64,000 nucleotides of DNA from BOG-931 sp963761525 (GTDB lineage Bacteria > Pseudomonadota > Alphaproteobacteria > Rhizobiales > Xanthobacteraceae): NCBI GenBank assembly GCA_963761525.1, contig CAVXHG010000006.1, positions 1 to 64,000 on the forward strand. Direction: 5' to 3'. Position numbers and translations under genes: made by a program. Below the pieces are notes generated by a model. That model made no database searches. It saw only the letters and a program-made list of their open reading frames with translations, and had not been told where the DNA came from. The stretch's first letter is position 1; each line of letters starts with the position of its first letter. Positions 35,129 through 45,009 of the stretch are shown here, piece after piece.

Positions 35129-35980
35129 ATGAAGTTGTCACGCTTGACCGCGATTGCGGTGACCGTCGTGGCCCTGTTTGCAAGTGCAAGGGCAGCCTTT
35201 GCCGCGCTCGGACATCCGGTGCCGTGGCAGATGGATTTGCAGGATGCCGCTACGCCGGTCATGCAGGACATCGCCTCGTTCCACTACTTCCTGCTTTGGG
35301 TCATCGGAGTCATCTCAGTCTTCGTACTGGCGCTGCTGCTCATCATCATCTTCCGCTTCAATGTCCGCGCCAATCCGACCCCGTCACGCACCACCCACAA
35401 CACCCTGATTGAGATCCTCTGGACCGTCCTTCCAGTGTTGATTCTGGCGGTGATCGCTGTGCCGTCGTTCCGGCTGTTATTCTTGGAACTCGACGTGCCG
35501 CATCCGGATCTCACCATCAAGGCGACCGGCAAGCAGTGGTATTGGAGCTATGCCTACCCGGACAACGGCAATTTCGAATTCGATTCGCTGATGGTTCCGG
35601 AGAAGGACCTCAAACCCGGCCAGCCGCGGCTATTGACGGCCGACAATGAAATGGTCGTCCCGGTGAACAAGATCGTACATGTCCTGGTGACCGGCGCTGA
35701 CGTCATTCACTCCTTCACCGTGCCGTCCTTCGGCGTCCGTATCGATGCCGTTCCGGGCCGCATCAACGAGACCTGGTTCAAGGCCACCATCGAAGGCGTT
35801 TATTACGGCCAGTGCTCCGAACTGTGCGGCAAGGATCACTCCTTCATGCCAATTGCGGTGCGGGTGGTGAAGGACAGCGATTTCACCGCTTGGGTCGAAG
35901 ACGCCAAGAAGAAATATGCCGGTGTGGAAAGCGTTCCGCCGAATACTTTCGCGGCGGCAGCAGCCCAGTTGCCCCGGTAG
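35129..35980 (+). CDS. ctaC: Cytochrome c oxidase subunit II
   Basis: 283 residues with signal peptide, two membrane helices (VIGVISVFVLALLLIIIF and ILWTVLPVLILAVIAVPSF) and a periplasmic cupredoxin domain. CuA ligands are complete: His in DVIHSFTVPSFG, then GQCSELCGKDHSFMPI giving two Cys, His and Met. The aromatic electron-entry patch QWYWSYAYPD is present. It receives electrons from cytochrome c. First gene of the aa3-type oxidase operon. Confidence 0.96.
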   Translation: MKLSRLTAIAVTVVALFASARAAFAALGHPVPWQMDLQDAATPVMQDIASFHYFLLWVIGVISVFVLALLLIIIFRFNVRANPTPSRTTHNTLIEILWTVLPVLILAVIAVPSFRLLFLELDVPHPDLTIKATGKQWYWSYAYPDNGNFEFDSLMVPEKDLKPGQPRLLTADNEMVVPVNKIVHVLVTGADVIHSFTVPSFGVRIDAVPGRINETWFKATIEGVYYGQCSELCGKDHSFMPIAVRVVKDSDFTAWVEDAKKKYAGVESVPPNTFAAAAAQLPR

Positions 35981-36022
35981 GGCATAGAGCTAAAACGAAC
36001 GTCGGTAACAGAGGAACTGGCA

Positions 36023-37632
36023 ATGGATACGATGGCACACGCGGCGCATGACGACCATGACGGGCATGAGATTCCGCATGGCTGGCGCCGCTTTGTCTAT
36101 TCCACGAACCACAAGGACATCGGCACGATGTACCTGGTGTTCGCCATCTTTGCCGGCTTGATCGGCGGTGTGTTCTCGATCCTGATCCGCGCCGAACTGA
36201 TGTATCCCGGTCTCCAGATCTTCCACGAGACCCACACCTTCGATGTGATCGTCACCGCACACGGCCTGATCATGATCTTCTTCATGGTCATGCCGGCGAT
36301 GATCGGCGGCTTCGGCAACTGGATGGTGCCGTTGATGATCGGCGCGCCGGACATGGCCTTCCCGCGCATGAACAACATTTCGTTTTGGCTCCTGCCGGCC
36401 TCGTTCGCGCTGCTGCTGACGTCAATGTTTGTCGAGGGCGAGCCTGGCACCAACGGTGCCGGAACCGGCTGGACGATCTATGCGCCGCTGTCGACCTATG
36501 GCCATCCCGGCCCGGCGATGGACTTCGTCATTCTGTCGATCCATCTCGCCGGCGCCTCGTCAATCTTGGGCGCCATTAACTTCATCACCACGATCTTCAA
36601 CATGCGCGCACCCGGCATGACGATGCACAAGATGCCGCTGTTCGTGTGGTCGATCTTGTCACAGTGTTTCTGCTTCTGTTGTCGCTGCCGGTCCTCGCCG
36701 GGGCGATTACGATGCTGCTGACCGATCGTAATTTCGGCACCACGTTCTTCGATCCGCAGGGTGGCGGCGACCCGCTGCTATTCCAGCATTTGTTCTGGTT
36801 CTTCGGCCATCCTGAAGTTTACATCCTGATCCTCCCGGGCTTCGGCATGATCAGCCAGATCGTCGCCACATTCTCGAAGAAGCCGGTATTCGGCTATCTC
36901 GGCATGGCCTACGCCATGGTGGCAATCGGCGGCATCGGCTTCGTCGTGTGGGCGCACCACATGTACAATGTCGGCATGTCAGCGAACGTACAGGCCTATT
37001 TCATCGCCGCCACCATGGTGATCGCGGTGCCGACCGGCGTGAAGATCTTCTCGTGGATCGCCACGATGTGGGGCGGTTCGGTCGAGTTCAAGACGCCGAT
37101 GCTGTGGGCAATGGGCTTCATCTTCCTGTTCACCATCGGCGGCGTCACCGGCGTGGTTCTGTCCAACGCCGGCGTCGATCGCACCCTGCACGGCACCTAT
37201 TACGTCGTCGCGCACTTCCATTACGTGCTGTCGCTCGGCGCGGTGTTCGCCATTTTCGGCGGCTGGTATTACTGGTTCCCGAAAATGACCGGCTACATGT
37301 ACAACGAGTTCGTCGGCAAGTTGCACTTCTGGCTGACGTTCATCGGCGTCAACATCGTGTTCTTCCCGCAGCACTTCCTCGGGCTCGCCGGGATGCCGCG
37401 CCGCATCGCCGATTATCCGGATGCGTTCGCCGGCTGGAACTTCGTCTCGTCGATCGGCTCTTACATTTCCGGCTTCGGCGTGCTGGTGTTCCTGTTCGGC
37501 ATGGTGCTCGCCTTCGTCCGCAAGGAGCGCGCTGCGGCCAATCCGTGGGGACCGGGTGCGACGACGCTTGAATGGACGCTGCCGTCACCACCCCCGTTCC
37601 ATCAATTCGAGACGTTGCCGCTAGTCAAATGA
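36023..37632 (+). CDS. ctaD: Cytochrome c oxidase subunit I (one missing base)
   Basis: Frame one runs MDTMAHAAHDDHDGHEIPHG through STNHKDIGTMYLVFAIFAG and the heme-a ligand helix HGLIMIFFMVMPAMIGGFGN to HKMPLFVWSI. It then goes out of phase near 36651, where a frame one base away continues LVTVFLLLLSLPVLAGAITM. The second part holds the CuB/crosslink motif GHPEVYILILPGFG, WAHHMYNVG and the heme-ligand AHFHYVLS. Unlike the other breaks in this window, this one needs an added base (for example ATC-CTT). The restored length is 536 residues. As the essential subunit, a sequence error is likely. Confidence 0.94.
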
Positions 37633-38543
37633 GCTTAACCGTCGCACGGGTCGAACCCAGCGTCGCCGGAGCCGGCGATTATTTCGAGTTGATGAAGCCA
37701 CGAGTGATGTCACTCGTAGTCTTCACCGCGCTGGTCGGCCTTTACGTCGCACCGGGTCACATGCACCCGGTGATGGCCGGTGCGGCGCTGCTCTGTATCG
37801 CTGTCGGCGCCGGCGCCGCCGGCGCGCTTAACATGTGGTACGACGCCGACATCGATGCGCGGATGTTGCGGACGGCAAACCGTCCGATCCCGCGCGGCAC
37901 TGTCAGGGCAAGTGAAGCTTTGGCGTTTGGCATGACGCTGGCTGCATTTTCGGTCGCAACGCTTGGCGTGCTCGTTAACTGGTTCGCTGCCGCGCTCCTT
38001 GCTTTCACTATCTTTTTCTACGTCGCCATCTACACGATGTGGCTGAAACGCTCGACCGCACAGAACATTGTCATCGGTGGTGCAGCGGGTGCGCTGCCAC
38101 CGATGATCGGATGGGCGGCAGCGACCGGGTCGATCGCCATGGAGCCGATCGTCCTGTTCCTCATCATTTTCTTCTGGACACCACCGCACTTCTGGGCGCT
38201 ATCGCTGTACCGCACAGAAGATTACGTGCGCGCCGGCATTCCGATGCTGCCCGTGGTGGCCGGCGCCACCGAAACCCGCCGCCAGATCCTGCTTTACACG
38301 CTGATCGTGGCGCCGCTCGGCGTTTCGCCATGGCTGCTCGGCTATGCCGGCCTCGACTATGGCATCGTCGCGCTGGCAACCGGCGCCATCATGATAGCGC
38401 TGGCGTTCCGCGTACGCGCCGAGCACGAGGGCCATAAGGCGAGCAAACAATTGTTTGCCTTCTCAATCCTCTATCTATTCCTGCTATTCGCCATGCTCCT
38501 CGTCGATCGGATGTCGGGAGGGCTTTCGAGCCCGTTCGCATGA
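37629..38543 (+). CDS. ctaB: Protoheme IX farnesyltransferase (heme O synthase)
   Basis: 304 residues. ATG 37629 overlaps the ctaD stop (ATGA). UbiA-type prenyltransferase with the two Asp-rich sites: NMWYDADIDARMLRTANRPI after the second helix, and YRTEDYVRAGIPMLPVV. About eight membrane helices. It attaches farnesyl to heme b to give heme O, precursor of heme A for the oxidase encoded alongside. The family motif LMKPRVMSLVVFTALVG is at the N-terminus. Confidence 0.95.
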   Translation: MSLTVARVEPSVAGAGDYFELMKPRVMSLVVFTALVGLYVAPGHMHPVMAGAALLCIAVGAGAAGALNMWYDADIDARMLRTANRPIPRGTVRASEALAFGMTLAAFSVATLGVLVNWFAAALLAFTIFFYVAIYTMWLKRSTAQNIVIGGAAGALPPMIGWAAATGSIAMEPIVLFLIIFFWTPPHFWALSLYRTEDYVRAGIPMLPVVAGATETRRQILLYTLIVAPLGVSPWLLGYAGLDYGIVALATGAIMIALAFRVRAEHEGHKASKQLFAFSILYLFLLFAMLLVDRMSGGLSSPFA

Positions 38544-38731
38544 CGACAGCGGATGTAATCATGAACGACATGCAGAAGCCGGAAGAAGGCATCAGGCTTA
38601 CCGAGCAGCAGCTTCGGGCGCGCCGGAGCCGCTCGATCGCCATCGCGCTCGCGCTTGGCGCATTCGTCGTAGTGATCTTCCTGGTGACGCTGGTTCGGCT
38701 TGGGGGCAACGTACTGACGAGTCCCATGTAA
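38540..38731 (+). CDS. Small membrane protein of the oxidase operon (CoxF-like)
   Basis: 63 residues: polar N-terminus with EGIRLTEQQLRARRSRSIAI followed by one membrane helix (ALALGAFVVVIFLVTLVRL). It overlaps ctaB by four bases and ctaG by one (TAATG). A short protein of this design is usual between ctaB and ctaG in alphaproteobacteria; its role in oxidase assembly is not defined. An internal ATG at 38561 is an alternative start. Confidence 0.8.
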   Translation: MTTADVIMNDMQKPEEGIRLTEQQLRARRSRSIAIALALGAFVVVIFLVTLVRLGGNVLTSPM

Positions 38732-39342
38732 TGACTGAGCCACGGAATCCACCTCCTCAACGCCGCGCGAGTCGCCGCGATATGCTCACCGCCTTTGTAT
38801 GCGGCGGCGTTGTAGCGGTGATGGTTGGCGCATCGTTCGCCGCGGTGCCATTTTATAACTGGTTCTGCCGCACCACCGGCTATGGCGGTACGACGCAGCG
38901 CGCCGAGGCAGCGCCAAAACAGACCGGCGACCGCACGATCACCGTGTACTTCGATTCTAACGTCGACGGCGGCCTGCCGTGGGACTTTCAGCCCGAGCAG
39001 CGCACCATCGACGTCAAGGTCGGACAAGTCGTGACGATCTATTATCACGTCACCAACGAGTCGGCGCGCGTCACTACCGGACAAGCCGCCTACAACGTCA
39101 ATCCGCCGACCACCGGCATCTACTTCGAGAAGATCAACTGCTTCTGCTTCACGCAACAGACGTTGAAACCGGGTGAAAAGCGCGACATGGCGGTGGTGTT
39201 CTATGTCGATCCGAAGCTCGCCAAGGATCGCGAGCAGGACGGCACCAACATGATCACCCTTTCCTATACCTTCTACCCGGTGAAGGAGCCGGAGCTGCCG
39301 GTAGCGACAACCGCTGAGCCTGGAAAATCCGGGCACATCTAA
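38731..39342 (+). CDS. ctaG: Cytochrome c oxidase assembly protein CtaG/Cox11
   Basis: 203 residues from ATG 38731, coupled to the preceding small gene. One N-terminal membrane helix (MLTAFVCGGVVAVMVGASFAA), then VPFYNWFCRTTGYGGTTQRA, the family signature, and a periplasmic domain with the copper-binding pair INCFCFTQQTLKPGE. Cox11 inserts CuB into subunit I. The conserved C-terminal segment ITLSYTFYPVKEP is also present. Complete length. Confidence 0.95.
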   Translation: MTEPRNPPPQRRASRRDMLTAFVCGGVVAVMVGASFAAVPFYNWFCRTTGYGGTTQRAEAAPKQTGDRTITVYFDSNVDGGLPWDFQPEQRTIDVKVGQVVTIYYHVTNESARVTTGQAAYNVNPPTTGIYFEKINCFCFTQQTLKPGEKRDMAVVFYVDPKLAKDREQDGTNMITLSYTFYPVKEPELPVATTAEPGKSGHI

Positions 39343-39404
39343 GTAAGGCAACGACAACGGCGCGTCCGGCAATGACGGCGGCGCCAAGGTGGAGATAAAG
39401 AACG

Positions 39405-40250
39405 ATGGCCGACGCCGCACACGCCAAACACCACGACTACCACCTGGTGAATCCGAGTCCCTGGCCGGTCATCGGCGCCACCTCGGCATTCCTTGCGGCC
39501 GTCGGGGCTATCCTATGGATGCATCACTTTGCAGCCTATGCGCCGGTGATTTTCGGTGTCGGCATGATCGGCATCGCCTACACCATGATCGGCTGGTGGC
39601 GGGACGTCATCTACGAAGCCGAGGTCGAACACGATCACACCCGCGTGGTGCAGATCTCGCACCGTTACGGCATGATCCTGTTCATCGCTTCCGAGGTGAT
39701 GTTCTTCGTCGCGTGGTTCTGGGCCTACTTCAACACCGCGCTATTTCCGGATCAGTTTCAGGACATCGGGCGGATCGCCTTTACCGGCGGCGTATGGCCC
39801 CCGAAGAGCATCCAGACCTTCGATCCCTGGCACTTCCCGCTGCTTAACACCCTGATCCTGCTCACCTCCGGCACCACGGTGACGTGGGCGCACCACGCAC
39901 TGCTGGAGAACAACCGCAAAGGCCTGATCTGGGGTCTGAGTTGCACTATCGCGTTGGGCCTGTGCTTCACCTGCGTGCAGGGCTGGGAATACGCACATGC
40001 TGCGTTCCATTTCTCCGGCAACATGTACGGCGCCTCTTTCTTCATGGCGACCGGCTTCCACGGTGTGCATGTCATCATCGGCACGACGTTCCTGATCGTC
40101 TGCCTGATCCGTGCGCGTGCCGGCCAGTTCACGCCGACGCAGCACCTCGGTTTCGAATTCTGCGCCTGGTACTGGCACTTCGTCGACGTGGTGTGGCTGT
40201 TCCTGTTTGCCTGCATCTACGTCTGGGGCGGCGGCGCCGCAGCCGGCTAG
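39405..40250 (+). CDS. ctaE: Cytochrome c oxidase subunit III
   Basis: 281 residues with seven membrane helices. N-terminal HDYHLVNPSPWPVIGATSAF, then WWRDVIYEAEVEHDHTRVVQ, the signature RYGMILFIASEVMFFVAWFW, and HYHWxFVDVVW-type WYWHFVDVVWLFLFACIY near the C-terminus. It stabilises the subunit I/II core. It follows ctaG after about 60 bases. Confidence 0.96.
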   Translation: MADAAHAKHHDYHLVNPSPWPVIGATSAFLAAVGAILWMHHFAAYAPVIFGVGMIGIAYTMIGWWRDVIYEAEVEHDHTRVVQISHRYGMILFIASEVMFFVAWFWAYFNTALFPDQFQDIGRIAFTGGVWPPKSIQTFDPWHFPLLNTLILLTSGTTVTWAHHALLENNRKGLIWGLSCTIALGLCFTCVQGWEYAHAAFHFSGNMYGASFFMATGFHGVHVIIGTTFLIVCLIRARAGQFTPTQHLGFEFCAWYWHFVDVVWLFLFACIYVWGGGAAAG

Positions 40251-40271
40251 CCGGAGGCTATCGTTTCTCCG

Positions 40272-40297
40272 TTCATTCTCGCGAACGCGGGAATGAA
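40272..40297. repeat. Short palindrome of the ATTCTCGCG/CGCGGGAAT type
   Basis: Twelve-base arms (40272-40283 and 40286-40297) with one T:G mismatch, loop AA, between ctaE and the DUF983 gene. Related in core sequence to the palindrome at 15217-15236. Confidence 0.6.
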
Positions 40298-40349
40298 GCC
40301 GCTGGTGTCCCCGCTTTCGCTGGGACGGGCGCACGACTACATCGCTGTC

Positions 40350-40736
40350 ATGGCCGAAGGGACGACCAGCACACTCTCCAGCGCGATCCGCGCAGGCTTG
40401 TCCTGTGCTTGCCCGCGCTGCGGCCGGGGGAAACTGTTTGAGGGCTTTCTGACGCTGCGGCCACACTGCAACGCATGCGGGCTTAATTATGGTTTCGCCG
40501 ATTCCGGCGACGGGCCCGCTGTTTTCATAATATTGATCGCCGGCTTCATCGTGGTTGGAGCGGCGCTGATCGTCGAAGCGCTTTATCATCCGCCCTACTG
40601 GGTACACGCGGCGCTCTGGTTACCGCTGATACTGCTTGTCACCCTCGGACCGCTGCGTCCCATGAAGGGCCTCATGATCGCCCTGCAGTATCACCACAAG
40701 GCCGAAGAAGGCCGGTTCGGCGGAGGTGAGCTTTGA
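40350..40736 (+). CDS. DUF983 small membrane protein with a zinc-ribbon-like N-terminus
   Basis: 128 residues from ATG 40350. The N-terminal part has two CxxC pairs (CACPRCGRGKLF and CNACGLNYGF), consistent with a zinc ribbon, followed by two membrane helices (FIILIAGFIVVGAALIVEAL and WLPLILLVTLGPL). The family is regularly encoded in oxidase operons of alphaproteobacteria, without an established function. It overlaps the surf1 start by four bases. Confidence 0.85.
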   Translation: MAEGTTSTLSSAIRAGLSCACPRCGRGKLFEGFLTLRPHCNACGLNYGFADSGDGPAVFIILIAGFIVVGAALIVEALYHPPYWVHAALWLPLILLVTLGPLRPMKGLMIALQYHHKAEEGRFGGGEL

Positions 40737-41506
40737 ACGCGAGCGGTGAAACCCGTCGCTCGTGGCTTGGGCTGTTGGTGCCGGCAATCGTCGCTTTTCT
40801 CATTCTCATCGGGCTCGGCACCTGGCAGGTCCAGCGCAAGGCGTGGAAGGAAGGGTTGATTGCCGAGCTGACCGAGCGGCTTAGTGCGGCGCCGATAGCG
40901 CTGCCTTTCGCCAAGGACTGGTCATCTCTCGACCCGGCCAGCGCTGAATACAGCCGCGTCACCTTCAGCGCCCAATTCGACAATGCGGCCGAAGCGCTGG
41001 TTTACGGCGCCGCCTCGGCTTTCCGTCCGGATGTGACCGGCCTGGGCTATTGGGTTTTCACGCCGGCGCGGCTCGCCGACGGCAGCACCGTGATCGTCAA
41101 TCGCGGCTTCATTCCCGAAGACAAGAAGGATCCCAAGACACGCCAAGCTGGGCAGATCGCCGGACCCGTGACGATCGTCGGGTCGCTGCGCTGGCCCGAG
41201 CCGCGGCACTGGTTCACGCCCAACGACGATCCGGCGCATAATCTCTGGCTCTCGCGCGATCCGCAGTCGATCGCGGCGGCAAAGGGCCTCGGCGCGATTG
41301 CCCCCTTTTATGTCGAGCAGGAATCTCCGGTTCCGCCCGGCGGAATCCCGCAACCCGGCAAACTCGTCGTCGCGCTTCCCGACAACCACCTGCAATACGC
41401 CATTACCTGGTACGGATTGGCTGCCGCCTTGGCCGGGGTATTCGTGGTTTGGGCCATTAATTCACGCCGGCGCAGGCCCAACCCTGACCCTTCTCGTTCC
41501 TTGTGA
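40733..41506 (+). CDS. SURF1 family cytochrome oxidase assembly protein
   Basis: 257 residues from a TTG start preceded by GGAGGTGAG. Two membrane helices at the ends (LVPAIVAFLILIGLGTWQVQRK and ITWYGLAAALAGVFVVWAI) bracket a soluble domain with RVTFSAQFDNAAEALVYG and VIVNRGFIPEDKKDP. The motifs LGTWQ and ITWYGLA are diagnostic. It assists heme a insertion into subunit I. Confidence 0.94.
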   Translation: MNASGETRRSWLGLLVPAIVAFLILIGLGTWQVQRKAWKEGLIAELTERLSAAPIALPFAKDWSSLDPASAEYSRVTFSAQFDNAAEALVYGAASAFRPDVTGLGYWVFTPARLADGSTVIVNRGFIPEDKKDPKTRQAGQIAGPVTIVGSLRWPEPRHWFTPNDDPAHNLWLSRDPQSIAAAKGLGAIAPFYVEQESPVPPGGIPQPGKLVVALPDNHLQYAITWYGLAAALAGVFVVWAINSRRRRPNPDPSRSL

Positions 41507-41595
41507 AGCCTGCGGTTTTTCTATTTAGTGGGCTCGGCTCAGGCCTTGTGGACCGTCGCCGCTCTGCCTAAATAGCACGTAGAATCAGCAGGTTA

Positions 41596-43011
41596 ATGCA
41601 ACACGTCTCGACCAGGGGCGAGGCCCCGCCGCTCGGCTTTGCCGAAGCCATGCTCGCGGGCCTTGCCTGCGACGGTGGTCTTTACGTGCCCGAATCCTGG
41701 CCTCGGCTGGAGCCCAAAACGATCGCCGATTTTGCCGGCCGGCCCTATGCCGAGGTCGCGATCGAGATCATCCGCTGCTTCGCCGACAACACGATCAGTG
41801 AGCCCGAGCTCGCTCGCATGGTGCGGGATTCCTACGGCACATTCCGCCATCCTGCGGTCGCACCACTGGTCCAGCTCAACGTCAATACCTTCATGCTCGA
41901 ACTGCATCACGGGCCGACGCTCGCTTTCAAAGATCTGGCGATGCAACTCCTGGCGCGGCTGATGGATCACGTGCTCTCGGCGCGTGGCGAGCGGCGCACC
42001 ATCGCTGTTGCGACCTCGGGCGATACCGGCGGCGCCGCGGTCGAGGCGTTCCGCAACTGCAACCAGGTCGATCTGGTCGTGCTGTTTCCGCACAATCGGA
42101 TTTCCGACGTTCAGCGGCGGATGATGACGACAGCAGGGTCTGCAAACATCAACGCGGTTGCAATCGAGGGCACATTCGACGACTGCCAGGCGATCGTCAA
42201 AGCGCTGTTCAATCATCACGACTTTCGCGAACGGGTGCGGCTGTCCGGAGTCAACTCGATCAACTGGGCGCGGATCGTGGCGCAGGTGGTCTATTACTTC
42301 ACCGCGGCGGTAGCGCTGGGCGCGCCGCAACGAAAGGTCGCCTTCACGGTGCCGACGGGCAATTTCGGCGACATCTTCGCCGGCTACGTGGCGCAGCGGA
42401 TGGGCTTGCCGATCGACCGGTTGGTGATTGCAACCAATGTCAACGATATCCTGAGCCGGACGCTGGCAACGGGCACCTACGCGCTGCACGACGTGGTCGC
42501 AACCACTTCGCCGTCGATGGATATCCAGGTGTCTTCGAATTTCGAGCGGCTGCTGTTCGACGCGTACAAACACGACGGCAGTGCCATTCGCGCACTGCTG
42601 GGATCGTTGTCGCAATCGCAGCGCTTCACGCTGTCGCCGTCCGCCTTGGCGGAGATCCGCACCCTGTTCGCCGCCGATCGCGCCGACGAGGATGAAGTTT
42701 CGGCGACGATACGCTCGATCAAGCGCGAGACCGGCAATCTGATCGATCCGCACACCGCGGTCGGCGTTGCTGTTGCGGAAAAGCAGCAGCGCGATCCGGC
42801 AGTGCCGATGGTTGTATTGTCGACCGCGCATCCCGCGAAATTCCCCGATGCCGTCGAGGCCGCGTGTGGGATCCGCCCGGCGCTGCCCGATTGGCTTTCC
42901 GATCTCGATAAACGTCCGGAGCGCGTCACCGTGCTGCCGGCTGACCAATCCGCGGTTGAACGCTTCGTGCTTTCGACGAGCCGTGCCGCACAGGAAGGAG
43001 CGGCCGCATGA
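41596..43011 (+). CDS. thrC: Threonine synthase
   Basis: 471 residues beginning HVSTRGEAPPLGFAEAMLAG, the standard N-terminus of the longer bacterial form. PLP Lys112 lies in HGPTLAFKDLAMQLL, and the phosphate cradle in VATSGDTGGAAVEAF; VPTGNFGDIFAGYVAQRMG is also conserved. It converts O-phosphohomoserine to threonine. Its stop overlaps the start of the M16 peptidase (ATGA), a linkage conserved in Bradyrhizobium relatives. Confidence 0.96.
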   Translation: MQHVSTRGEAPPLGFAEAMLAGLACDGGLYVPESWPRLEPKTIADFAGRPYAEVAIEIIRCFADNTISEPELARMVRDSYGTFRHPAVAPLVQLNVNTFMLELHHGPTLAFKDLAMQLLARLMDHVLSARGERRTIAVATSGDTGGAAVEAFRNCNQVDLVVLFPHNRISDVQRRMMTTAGSANINAVAIEGTFDDCQAIVKALFNHHDFRERVRLSGVNSINWARIVAQVVYYFTAAVALGAPQRKVAFTVPTGNFGDIFAGYVAQRMGLPIDRLVIATNVNDILSRTLATGTYALHDVVATTSPSMDIQVSSNFERLLFDAYKHDGSAIRALLGSLSQSQRFTLSPSALAEIRTLFAADRADEDEVSATIRSIKRETGNLIDPHTAVGVAVAEKQQRDPAVPMVVLSTAHPAKFPDAVEAACGIRPALPDWLSDLDKRPERVTVLPADQSAVERFVLSTSRAAQEGAAA

Positions 43012-44279
43012 GCGTCCAGCTGACGACCCTAAAATCGGGCATCAACGTTGTAACCGACACGATGCCGCACCTGGAAACGGCGTCGCTCGGCGTGTGGGTA
43101 GCGGCCGGCAGCCGCGACGAACGCCCCGACGAACACGGCATTTCGCACCTGCTCGAGCACATGGCGTTCAAGGGCACGCGGCGGCGAACCGCGCGGCAAA
43201 TCTCGGAAGAAATCGAGTCGGTGGGCGGCGATCTCAATGCCGCGACCGGCGCGGAGAGCACCGCCTATTACGCGCGTGTCCTCAAGCAGGACGTGCCGCT
43301 GGCACTCGATGTACTGTCGGACATTCTGTCCGAGCCGGCGTTCGATCCCGGCGAGCTGCTGCGCGAGCAGAGTGTCATCGTGCAGGAAATCGGCGCCGTC
43401 GCCGACACGCCGGACGATCTGATTTTCGAGCACCTCCACGAGATCGCGTTTCCAGACCAACCACTCGGCCGTCCGATCCTCGGCACCGCGAAGACGGTGC
43501 GCTCATTCACCGAGAGCAGTTTGCGCGAGTATCTCGCCCGCAATTACCGGGCGCCCGACCTTGTCGTGGCCGCAGCTGGCGCTGTCGATCACGAAGCCGT
43601 GCTGGCCGAAGTAGAGAAGCGCTTCGGCAGCTTCAACGGTCCGGCCAGCCCGTTGCCAGAGCCGGCAACGTTCGGCGGCGGCAGCCGCATCGAAAAACGT
43701 GAGCTCGAGCAGGTGCACATCGCATTGGCGCTTTCCGGACTGGCTGTGACCGATCCGGCGCTCTACAGCCTTCAGGTTTTCACCAGTATCCTCGGCGGCG
43801 GCATGTCATCGCGCCTGTTTCAGGAAGCGCGCGAGAAACGCGGCCTGTGCTATTCGATCTATTCCTTTCACGTGCCCTATACCGACGTCGGAATGTTCGG
43901 CCTCTATGCCGGCACCGATGCCGCCGACACTTCCGAATTGATGCGCGTGATTGTCGACGAAATCGCCGGCACGGCTGAGACCATTACTGAACCCGAAGTC
44001 GCGCGGGTCAAGGCGCAGATGAAAGTCGGCTTGCTGATGGCGCTGGAAAGCTCCGGCGCGCGGGTAGAACAGGTGGCGCGGCAGATGCTGACCCGCGGCC
44101 GCCCGATCCCCATCGAGGAACTGGTCGAGAAGGTGGATGCGGTTACCGTCGAAAGCGCACGCGCCGCCGGCCGGGCCCTGATCGCGCGCGGCAAGATGGC
44201 GACGGCGGTGCTCGGACTGGGCTCCGGCCTTGAAAGCGCGGCCGCTATCGCAGAAACTTTGACACGCCGGGCTGCCTGA
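43008..44279 (+). CDS. M16-family zinc peptidase (mitochondrial processing peptidase-like)
   Basis: 423 residues. Inverted zincin motif HLLEH (His47-Glu50-His51) in EHGISHLLEHMAFKGTRRRT, with the downstream Glu in the LNAATGAESTAYYARVL region. The second, non-catalytic half has the Gly-rich loop SILGGGMSSRLFQEAREKRG, typical of active single-chain family members. Substrate unknown; cytoplasmic or periplasmic location cannot be decided since no signal peptide is seen. Translationally coupled to thrC. Confidence 0.93.
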   Translation: MSVQLTTLKSGINVVTDTMPHLETASLGVWVAAGSRDERPDEHGISHLLEHMAFKGTRRRTARQISEEIESVGGDLNAATGAESTAYYARVLKQDVPLALDVLSDILSEPAFDPGELLREQSVIVQEIGAVADTPDDLIFEHLHEIAFPDQPLGRPILGTAKTVRSFTESSLREYLARNYRAPDLVVAAAGAVDHEAVLAEVEKRFGSFNGPASPLPEPATFGGGSRIEKRELEQVHIALALSGLAVTDPALYSLQVFTSILGGGMSSRLFQEAREKRGLCYSIYSFHVPYTDVGMFGLYAGTDAADTSELMRVIVDEIAGTAETITEPEVARVKAQMKVGLLMALESSGARVEQVARQMLTRGRPIPIEELVEKVDAVTVESARAAGRALIARGKMATAVLGLGSGLESAAAIAETLTRRAA

Positions 44280-44313
44280 CGAGCGTTCAACAACGCCAGA
44301 TCACAAACCGAGA

Positions 44314-44901
44314 ATGGCGTTCTTCCGTACCATCAATTTTTCCGAGCCAACCCCTGCGATTGGCGGCGAAGGCGTGGTGTTGCGCACGCCGCAAATGACC
44401 GACCATCCCGAGTGGGCGGCGTTGCGCGAGGCCAGCCGTGAGTTCCTCATCCCTTGGGAACCGACATGGCCAGCCGATGACTTGACCCGCAGCGCGTTCC
44501 GGCGACGTATCCGCCGCTATAGCGAGGATATCCGCACCGACCAGGGCTATGCCTTTTTGGTCTTTCGCAAATCCGACGACGTCCTCGTCGGCGGATTGAC
44601 CCTTGCCAACATTCGTCGCGGCGTCGCCCAGGCTGGCAGCCTCGGCTATTGGATGGGTTTGCCGTATGTCCGGCAGGGCTACATGACCGCGGCGGTGCAC
44701 GCCATCGTCCCGTTTGCGCTGGAAAGGCTGCGGTTACACCGGTTGGAAGCCGCCTGCATCCCCACCAATGCCGGCTCGATCCGGCTCCTGGAAAAGAACG
44801 GCTTCGTCCGCGAGGGCTACGCCCATGAGTATTTGTGCATCAACGGCATCTGGCAGGACCACTTGCTGTTTGCGCGGCTTAAGGACCGTCCGGAGCCTTA
44901 A
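44314..44901 (+). CDS. GNAT N-acetyltransferase of the RimJ/RimL type
   Basis: 195 residues. GNAT core: LVGGLTLANIRRGVAQAGSL, the acetyl-CoA loop YVRQGYMTAAVHAIVPFA, then HRLEAACIPTNAGSIRLLEK and NGFVREGYAHEYLCINGIWQ, the typical RimJ-like ending. The family acetylates protein N-termini such as ribosomal S5. Substrate here is not proven. It follows the peptidase gene after 34 bases and may be in the same transcript. Confidence 0.88.
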   Translation: MAFFRTINFSEPTPAIGGEGVVLRTPQMTDHPEWAALREASREFLIPWEPTWPADDLTRSAFRRRIRRYSEDIRTDQGYAFLVFRKSDDVLVGGLTLANIRRGVAQAGSLGYWMGLPYVRQGYMTAAVHAIVPFALERLRLHRLEAACIPTNAGSIRLLEKNGFVREGYAHEYLCINGIWQDHLLFARLKDRPEP

Positions 44902-45009
44902 CCACGGCGATTTTGCCGCCTTGGGATAGCCACGGTTCCCCTGATATAAAACCGCAGGCACCGCGGGGCGGGCGGTGGGTTGGGGCTATGCTTGCGTAAT
45001 CTTCATCCA

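Noticed and set aside
36023..37632. ctaD as a genuine pseudogene
   Set aside because: All heme and copper ligands are intact on both sides of one missing base, and the rest of the oxidase operon is complete, so an assembly error is more likely.
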